Positions 57,700-64,000 of a stretch of DNA of 64,000 nucleotides are shown one piece after another. The stretch comes from Perognathus longimembris pacificus (taxonomy: Eukaryota; Chordata; Mammalia; Rodentia; Heteromyidae). The stretch lies in NCBI RefSeq assembly GCF_023159225.1, contig NC_063170.1:29352301-29416300 (forward strand), in the 5' to 3' direction. The position numbers and the translations under genes were made by a program. The first letter of the stretch is position 1, and every line of letters begins with the position of its first letter. A model generated the notes under the pieces. It was not told where the DNA came from. It was given only the letters and a program-made list of their open reading frames with translations, and ran no database searches.

Positions 57700-58300
57700 T
57701 GTTTTCCTGTTGTCCTGTTGGACTCTAGTATTGGAGTAGGATAGGAGTTTAGGATAGGTCTGTAGGATAAGTCTAAATGATAGGACTAGGATAGTATTAT
57801 AGGATAAGACTCTAGGATAGGACGAGAATAGGACCATAGGGCAGGACTCTAGGATAAGATAGTAAGATAGCACTTTAGGAGAGGACTCTAGGCTAGGAAT
57901 AATTTAGGACTTTATGATAGGACTGCAAGATAGGACTTTAGCATTGGACTAGGATTGGACTCTAGGATAAGACTAGGATAGAACGCTAGGATAGAACTAG
58001 GATGAGACTCTACGAAGGGATCAGGATAGAACACTAGGATAGGACTAGGATAAGATTCAAGGGTAGGACTAAGATAGGACGAGAATTGGACTAGGATAGG
58101 ACTCGAGTAGGAAGCTGGGATAGGACTCTAGGATATTACTCTAGGGTAGGACACTAGGATAGGAATCTAGGATAGGCGTGTAGGATAGGTATATATCATA
58201 GGACTGTAGGATAGGACTCTGGGATAGGACTAGTATAGGAATCCAGGATAGGACCCTAGGATAGGGTTCACGGATAGTACTCTAGGATAGTACTTGGAAT
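57700..58300. repeat. G/A-rich pentamer satellite, second half (TAGGA units)
   Basis: About 600 bp of TAGGA-based repeats (CTAGGATAGGACT words, spacing mostly multiples of 5). This is the reverse complement of the TCCTA unit, so the second half is inverted relative to the first half. Confidence 0.95.
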
Positions 58301-58309
58301 CTTCTGGAA

Positions 58310-58500
58310 GTAAGTCTCTGTGCCACTGCCCTGTTCGGTGTTATATGTTTTCTGAAACCTGGGACTGGTCCAATAACCTGGAACTTCCCCAATAAATTCA
58401 TCTTTTTACTAGAGACTGTCTCTGAGTGGTGGACTCTTGGAGGGATGGGGGATTTCCCCCCACCCCCCACGCCATTACAATAACCAGGCTTCCCTGAAGC
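58310..58500 (+). repeat. Possible gammaretrovirus-like LTR end (R/U5)
   Basis: CCCAATAAATTCATC at about 58,389 is followed by CTCTGAGTGGTGGACTCTTG and a GGGAGGGATGGGGG-like run. This is the order poly(A) signal then U5 seen in gammaretroviral LTRs. Start and ends are not defined. Confidence 0.4.
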
Positions 58501-58683
58501 CACTCAAGCTGACACATGAAATTAATGAGATAATCAAATGATCAGCCACTCTGGTTTGCTTGAGATCAAGGAATCTCCCAGATTGTGGAACTTCTAGAGC
58601 TAAAACCAGAAAAATCTGAGCAGACCACAGGAGCCAGCCACACTACGCCTATTCTCTCATTCTCTCCCTCTCTTCCTTTCTAT

Positions 58684-58746
58684 TTCTCTCTGTCTCTGTC
58701 TCTCTGTCTCTCTCTCTCTCTCTCTCACACACACAACACACACACA
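58684..58746. repeat. (TC)n(AC)n microsatellite
   Basis: TCTCTG and TC units to 58,726, then AC units with one AAC break. Confidence 0.95.
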
Positions 58747-58859
58747 AGCCATTTTCAATATCTCTGGTTTAGATAAAATCAATAATTTTCTTTAGGAATT
58801 ACATGCATTGTGGCATGAATTTGAGGGACATTTGTGTGAAAATCATATCTCTAAATAGT

Positions 58860-59040
58860 AGTCTTCACCAGACACTATATTGGAAATGAACTATACAACT
58901 TGGAAGTGAAGTCAGGGGAGGAAAAATTGGGAGAGAGTGAGGGAAGGAGTGACATTGTTCAAAAGGAAATATACTCATTACCTGACTTATGTAACTGTAA
59001 CCCCTCTATATACCACCTTTACAATAAAAATTTAACAATC
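58860..59040 (+). mobile_element. L1 3' end fragment
   Basis: Sense L1 terminus: AGGGAAGGAGTGACATTG, CCTGACTTATGTAACTGTAA, CCCCTCTATATACCACC and TTTACAATAAAAATT. Confidence 0.65.
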
Positions 59041-59509
59041 TAAAGAGACTAAAATAGCTCAGTAAGGTGAGATGATTATAGGATGAGAATGTATCAGGAA
59101 GAGGATTTGTCCACGCCAGATAGAGTTTATAAACTATAAATTCATTGGGAAAAATAGCTGAGGAACAGTATGCATTGTTTCAATTGTTTATCTTTCTTTT
59201 TTTTTTTTTTACCACCAATGCCCTTGCTCTATAGACCTGCAAAGTTTAATGTAACATCCACTGAAGGAGGCATCTTGGAATAGGCAAAGACTGATTCCAG
59301 CTGGCAAAGAATTCAGTGAGTGTGGAGAGTAGTTTGGAAATGAATAGTTGTTAAAAAAAAACACACGTGTGACAAAAAGAAAAAAGTAAGTATAATGCAA
59401 AAAATAAAAGAAAAAAGTAAGTCTGAAGGAAGGTAACTTCTGTGTTAGTTATCTTGCCATTGGAATAACAAAATACTTGAGATCAACAGATTAAAAAGGG
59501 AAAAGGTTA

Positions 59510-59645
59510 AGGGAGAACACATCTGTGATTTCAGCATTTTGGAGGCAGAGACAGGAGGATTGGAAGCTGAAGGCCAGCCTGGCTACACAAACGTACCCTA
59601 TCCCTTCAAAGAAAAAAGAAAAAAGGAAAGAAAAAGAAATAAGAA
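59510..59645 (+). mobile_element. B1 SINE (monomeric)
   Basis: Sense B1: CAGCATTTTGGAGGCAGAG, ACAGGAGGATTGGAAGCTG and AAGGCCAGCCTGGCTACAC, then an AAAG-rich tail. It differs from the dimeric SINEs by the GCATTTTGGAGGCAGAGACA type. Confidence 0.8.
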
Positions 59646-59916
59646 AAAGCAGCTTTGGTTTATTTTGGCCCACAATTTTGGTGGTTTTGGTTTGTGGTTG
59701 GTTGCTCATTGTTTTGTTGAGATTATATTTGTGATGAAAATATATGTAAGAAGAAGATAGCCAGGACACAAAAGATGAAAGAAAAGACTCAGCATCCCCG
59801 TTAAGCACACACCTCCAATGATCTCATTTCCTCCCACCAGACTCTGCTTCTTAAAGGCTCCATCACTTTTCACTAGTACCATGGGGTGCGGATCAAGCCT
59901 TTCACACATAGGCCTT

Positions 59917-59933
59917 TGGTGGGGGGGGGGGGG
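59917..59933. repeat. G-run
   Basis: TGGTG followed by 12-13 G at about 59,921-59,933. Confidence 0.9.
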
Positions 59934-59962
59934 AGACTTATTCAAACTTGCAAAACCAGTTT

Positions 59963-60141
59963 TGTTTGTTTGGTTTGGTTTTTGCTGCCAGTCCTGGGGC
60001 TTGAACTCAGGGCCTGAGCACTGTCCCTGGCTTCTTTTTGCTCAAGGCTAGCACTCTGCGACTTGCCACTTCTGGCTAGATAGATAGATAGATATAAATA
60101 TATATGTATATATATATATATATATATATAAATATAGATAG

Positions 60142-60188
<47 letters not shown>

Positions 60189-60261
60189 GCTGAGGAATTG
60201 AACCCAGGGCTTTATGTATATGAGATGGAGCACTTTACCACTAGGCCATATTCCCAGCACC
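59963..60261 (-). mobile_element. IDL-Geo-type SINE with internal microsatellite expansion
   Basis: The antisense element is interrupted between its monomers by (TAGA)n, (TA)n and (TG)n (60,076-60,187), at the spot where the family reads TCTGTATATGTGGTG. Target duplication CAAAACCAGTTTTG at about 59,951 and 60,262. Confidence 0.95.
60076..60187. repeat. (TAGA)n(TA)n(TG)n compound microsatellite
   Basis: A tetra-, then di-nucleotide array within the SINE. (TG) has about 22 units. Confidence 0.97.
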
Positions 60262-60279
60262 CAAAACCAGTTTTGATTG

Positions 60280-61188
60280 AGTTGCCTGGCCCATTACAAT
60301 CGCAGGCCAGAGGAGTTGCTGGGTTGCCCTTTTAAGGACACTCTCCATTGACGAATCTGGGAGGCAAGATTCTAACCAGTTCTGCCCTGGGAGGAAGGAG
60401 ACTGGGTCATGAACATTTACCTTGTAGTCTCTGTGATGGACACTTCAGAGAGTCTCTGTGGAAACGTGATGTGTGTTTCTCGGAGTTGATGCATGTGTAA
60501 TAATGAGACATGAAGAGTCCTGTGCTTTCACTACAGCACAGCGGTAATGCAGGGGTTCCTTGTAATGCTTCCTAGGGGGAGTTAACTCAGCCTGGAGCCC
60601 CCTTAGCATCATCCTGCAGAGAAGGTTTCTTCCCTGGTGGGAGAATCCCAATAAAGAGAGTTTGGGGTGACTATCAAACATCTAGAGGATTCAATTAAGG
60701 GATATTAATGACCAGCCAAAGGAAAAGGCCTTTCATTGAACAAAGGTAAACTGAGAAAACTCTGCTGGAGAAAGCACTATCTTTAATCAACTCTCAAGTG
60801 CAGAGTGCTCCAATGCCAGAACACAACTATACTAGTCATAAAAGTGAGTATTGTGGGTTTCACACAATGCCTTGTTCTCCCAGAAGAGTCTTGGAAGGGC
60901 CAGAGATGTAGACAAAGATGCTGGGAGAGAAGAGGTGATGGTAGGAGGGAGAGGAAAATCTGGGCATCCACATTTCCTTTTACCATCTAATACCTAAAGT
61001 CTAAAGCTTTTCATGACATGGTAGATGAATATTTCTGTACAGACATTTCCATGATGGATTTTTGTCCTGGATATTTTATCTATTCAAACATAACTTCTTG
61101 GGACAGAATAAACATCATGAAAATTACAGAAAACTTGTAAAATTGGTTAAACTTATCCAAGAATGAGAAGAAATACACTCGGTCATGC
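60280..61188. other. No gene recognised
   Basis: Unassigned; short frames only. Confidence 0.4.
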
Positions 61189-61189
61189 C

Positions 61190-61436
61190 ATGCCAGGCCC
61201 TACTGGCTCCCACCTATAATCCTAACTACTCAGAAGGCTGAGACCTGAGAATTGTGGTTTGAAGCTAGCCTGGGTAGGAAAGTAGGCAAGACTCTTATCT
61301 CCAATAAACCACACAGAAAAAGCTGGAATTAGTGTTGTGGTTCAAGTAGTAGAACATTAGAGTTGAGCAAAAGAAGATCAGGGACAGTACCCAGACCCTG
61401 GTTCAAACGCCAAGACTGGGAAAAAAATTAAAGAAA
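61190..61436 (+). mobile_element. B1-like/ID-like dimeric SINE
   Basis: Sense copy: TGGCTCCCACCTATAATCC, CAGAAGGCTGAGACCTGAG, AGTGTTGTGGTTCAAGTAG and ACCCAGACCCTGGTTCAAAC. Confidence 0.85.
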
Positions 61437-61466
61437 GTAAATACATTCTTAGATTGGGTTTAAAGG

Positions 61467-61536
<70 letters not shown>

Positions 61537-61557
61537 CAGAGACAGAGACAGAGAGGT
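61467..61557. repeat. (GT)n(GA)n microsatellite
   Basis: About 28 GT units to 61,525, followed by GA/CAGAGA units. Confidence 0.96.
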
Positions 61558-61599
61558 GGGGGATGAGCTCAGGGTTTCATAGCAGCTAGCATTTACAAA

Positions 61600-61810
61600 A
61601 TTCTGGCACTGTTACATTACATGTGATAATTCATTTTGTGTTCACAGAATTTCCACGGACGAGGTGTTGTTGCTGCCCACCTTACAGGTGAGGAGGCTGA
61701 AAACCAGCGAGGCTATGCAGTCAGCCAACATCACAGGAGCAGTAAGAGAAGTGAGGTGAGTAAGCCAAAGATTGAGGTTCAGGAGTACACACCTTACTTC
61801 TCTTTACTTC
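61600..61810 (+). mobile_element. MIR SINE
   Basis: The MIR order is clear: TGTGATAATTCATTTTGTG, CCCACCTTACAGGTGAGGAG, then a GCTGAAAACCAGCGAGG-like run, ATCACAGGAGCAGTAAGAG and AAAGATTGAGGTTCAGGAG. Confidence 0.7.
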
Positions 61811-62365
61811 CAAAAGATGCTACAGGCATCATCATGAGACTCTCTCTCATCAGGAGCCAGTAGGTGGGAACAAGGGCCTGGGAAGCAGCATCTGTCTGGA
61901 GGCTTCCCAGTAGCAGCAACCTTAGGAGCCCCGCTGAACGCAGGTGCAGGGCTGGCTGGAATGCTGCAGGTTTTCACCCACAAAAAACTCGGAGGAGACC
62001 TTGGATGCTGGGCAAATATTTCTGACCAAATGAAAGCCTTCTTGGAGATGATTTTTTTATTATTATCTTTCCAAGTATTATTTCACCTGTCTTTCTTCCT
62101 TTTGTAATATGTTACTTCTTCCCAAGCTCCTGTTATCTGGGCCTCTTTCTGTTCCCTCAAGGTGCTGATATGAAAAGTCATTGTTTAATTCTTACCCCCT
62201 TTTAACTCTGAGATGATGCCACATCCAAAATAGATGCTTTTCTGATGAAGTGGCCACTCCATACAGAACACTCACTTTTATATCTCTGAGAGTAGACATC
62301 ACACACAGTCCAGAATGTTCCCCATGCTGCTGGACCTGATTATTTATTCTGATACAGACTTGATG
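61811..62365. other. No gene recognised
   Basis: Unassigned. Confidence 0.4.
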
Positions 62366-62368
62366 CTC

Positions 62369-62588
62369 GGGGCTGGGAATATGGCCTAGTGGCAAGGGCG
62401 CTTGCCTCCTACACATGAAGCTCTCGGTTCGATTCCCCAGCACCACATATATGGAAAACGGACAGAAGGGGTGCTGTGGCTCAGGTGGCAGAGTGCTAGC
62501 CTTGAGCGGGAAGAAGCCAGGGACAGTGCTCAGGCCCTGAGTCCAAGGCCCAGGACTGGCCAAAAAAACCAAAAAACAAAAAACAAAA
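62369..62588 (+). mobile_element. IDL-Geo-type SINE
   Basis: Sense copy with an AAAACC/AAAAACA tail. The 14-bp duplication CAGACTTGATGCTC is found at about 62,356 and 62,591. Confidence 0.95.
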
Positions 62589-62599
62589 AAACAGACTTG

Positions 62600-63040
62600 A
62601 TGCTCATTGTAAGTTAGACATAATAGAGAATGCACTCATGGAAAAAAAGTAAGTACATGAGTAAGGGCAGAGTTAAAAATTTTCCAACCTTGAAAGTCAG
62701 AGAAGGCAGTCAGTTTCCATGAAGTTCTCACCTTCTCACACTTTTTATATTAGTACAATCAAGGGAAATTATTTTATTACAGTAGGCAAGATTTAATGTA
62801 AAAGTAAGGAAGGTGAGAAAAGGTGCGCAGCAGGAAATGGAGAAAATTGGTGTGTTTTTTTCCTCCTTTCTGCTTTGGTGGGGGAATCCCCACGGAGGAG
62901 GAAGCATCCACAGGAAGGGGAGATGGTGGCCTCTAGGCAGTGCCTACCTTCCAATGGTGGGGGGGGGGTGAGTTTTCAAAGAGTAATAGTTGCATTGGTT
63001 TGATTTTAAAAAGTTGTTGTTGTTGTTTATTGCTCCTTAG
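62600..63040. other. No gene recognised
   Basis: Includes a G9 run near 62,960. Otherwise unassigned. Confidence 0.4.
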
Positions 63041-63041
63041 C

Positions 63042-63400
63042 TGCATGTGGTGGCTCATGCCTGTCATCCTAGCTACTCAAAAGGCTGAGATCTGGAGGAT
63101 TGCAATTCAAGGCAAACCTGAGCAAAAATCAATCAATCAATCAATCAATCAAAATAAAGCACAAGACCTCATTTGATTCAATAAAATCTGGGTGTGGAGG
63201 TGTTTGCCTGTCATTTCACCTCTGTGGGAAGTCTAACTAAGAGGACTGTGGCCCAGCCCGACCTGAGGGTGGGGGAAAGCAAGACTCTGTCTCAAAAGCA
63301 AGCAGAGCAAAAGGGGGAAGGGCAGAGCACTTACGGAGCAAGCATAAGTCCCTGAGTTCAAGGCCCAGTCCTACAGAATTTTTTGCTTTCCTAGTTTAAT
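63042..63400 (+). mobile_element. B1-like SINE cluster with (AATC)n
   Basis: The sense head GCATGTGGTGGCTCATGCC and AAAAGGCTGAGATCTGGAGG are followed by (AATC)n at 63,127-63,151. Then a second B1-like head, GGGTGTGGAGGTGTTTGCC, with AGACTCTGTCTCAAAAGC, and an ID-like end. Confidence 0.7.
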
Positions 63401-63404
63401 TTTA

Positions 63405-63920
63405 AATTTTATCACATAGATACATGCATTCCTAGCTATGTACGTATAGTTAAAATATAAGTGTTTAAACTTGATATAAATATATAAACTTTGATCTAAA
63501 CTGAGGTCAAAGAGTTGGTTGAGCATAGGGTAAAGCAGCAGTGCGTGGCAGATAAATTCCCTGGGCGTCTAGCGCAGAGTAGAATCATGGCCTTGTAAGG
63601 ATTGTCCTCAGGGGGTGTCTTGAAGTTTTCATCCAATCAACAGTTCCGCTCTGACCTCTCACATTGCTCACTTCACTTGCTACCCATCACCTCATGTGCC
63701 TGAGTTGCATGTTAAAGATGATGTATGTCATATGAGATATATATTACATATGTGATCTGGGTGTATGTGTGTATATAATGTTTGTATGTATGCTAGACCA
63801 GTAGAAATGGCTGGAAAATAGACTCTCCAGGTAAGGAAATTACCATTGAGCCCCTTATGCTTTATGCTTTGTTACTCGTATGTATTTTTCTTCCTCCACC
63901 AGCCACCTGTCCATCCTTGT
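63405..63920. other. No gene recognised
   Basis: AT-rich unassigned DNA. Confidence 0.4.
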
Positions 63921-63921
63921 G

Positions 63922-64000
63922 CTTCCTCCTCCTCATAGCGGGGATTATAGACATGCACCACCAGGCCTGCCTTATGTTTGAGATAGAATTTTGCTAACTT
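63922..64000 (-). mobile_element. B1-like SINE, cut by the window end
   Basis: Antisense words GCGGGGATTATAGACATGC and ACCACCAGGCCTGCC, then GAGATAGAATTTTGCTAAC, fit a B1 head. The rest lies beyond the window. Confidence 0.65.

Noticed and set aside
59525..59760. Two plus-strand frames of about 70 codons
   Set aside because: They begin in a B1 SINE and its AAAG tail.

Overview
This window is mammalian nuclear DNA from a rodent, most likely a geomyoid (kangaroo rat, pocket mouse or pocket gopher). The main evidence is about a dozen copies of a dimeric, ID-like, tRNA-derived SINE that fits the IDL-Geo type, plus many copies of a B1-like/ID-like dimeric SINE. Both fit SINE families described from Geomyoidea. 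Older mammalian layers (L2, MIR, MaLR-like LTRs) are also present. I found no convincing intact host protein-coding gene, no tRNA or rRNA gene and no CRISPR. The window reads as gene-poor intergenic or intronic DNA built almost entirely of repeats.

Layout. 0-5.3 kb: a dead protein-kinase pseudogene on the minus strand, a heavily shrunken gammaretrovirus-like remnant (LTR-like ends around a gag fragment), two SINEs and unidentified exon-like remnants. 6.3-10.8 kb: a defective betaretrovirus-like (class II) endogenous provirus on the minus strand. It has one LTR, a polypurine tract, integrase, RNase H, part of RT, a protease start and a gag matrix fragment; the 5' LTR and most of gag, RT and env are missing. 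10.8-14.1 kb is unassigned. 14.1-14.5 kb is an LTR-like repeat. 15.2-17.5 kb is a GC-rich tandem duplication of about 1 kb whose second copy carries two SINEs at the same target site. 17.5-39.4 kb is a patchwork of SINEs, L1 3' ends, microsatellites and old repeats, including a solo LTR at 32,092-32,605 of the same family as the provirus, with a perfect 6-bp target duplication.

39.5-46.0 kb holds a full-length, young-looking LINE-1: a GC-rich 5' UTR with a YY1-like start, an intact ORF1, an ORF2 broken only by one single-base frameshift, a 3' UTR and an A-rich tail. 46-56.7 kb is again SINEs, an L2 and unassigned DNA. 56.8-58.3 kb is a pentamer-type satellite whose first half is C/T-rich and second half G/A-rich on the same strand, so the array is inverted head to head. 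58.3-64 kb ends with LTR-like sequence, an L1 end, microsatellites, SINEs and a MIR.

The sequence shows mobile elements acting on one another: SINEs hit twice at one site, an LTR inside a SINE, and microsatellites expanding from one internal position of a SINE. The L1 is the likely type of machinery that mobilised the SINEs (inference). I do not see a new defence, metabolic or regulatory gene system. The most unusual items are the inverted pentamer satellite, the ~1-kb tandem duplication and the nearly intact L1.
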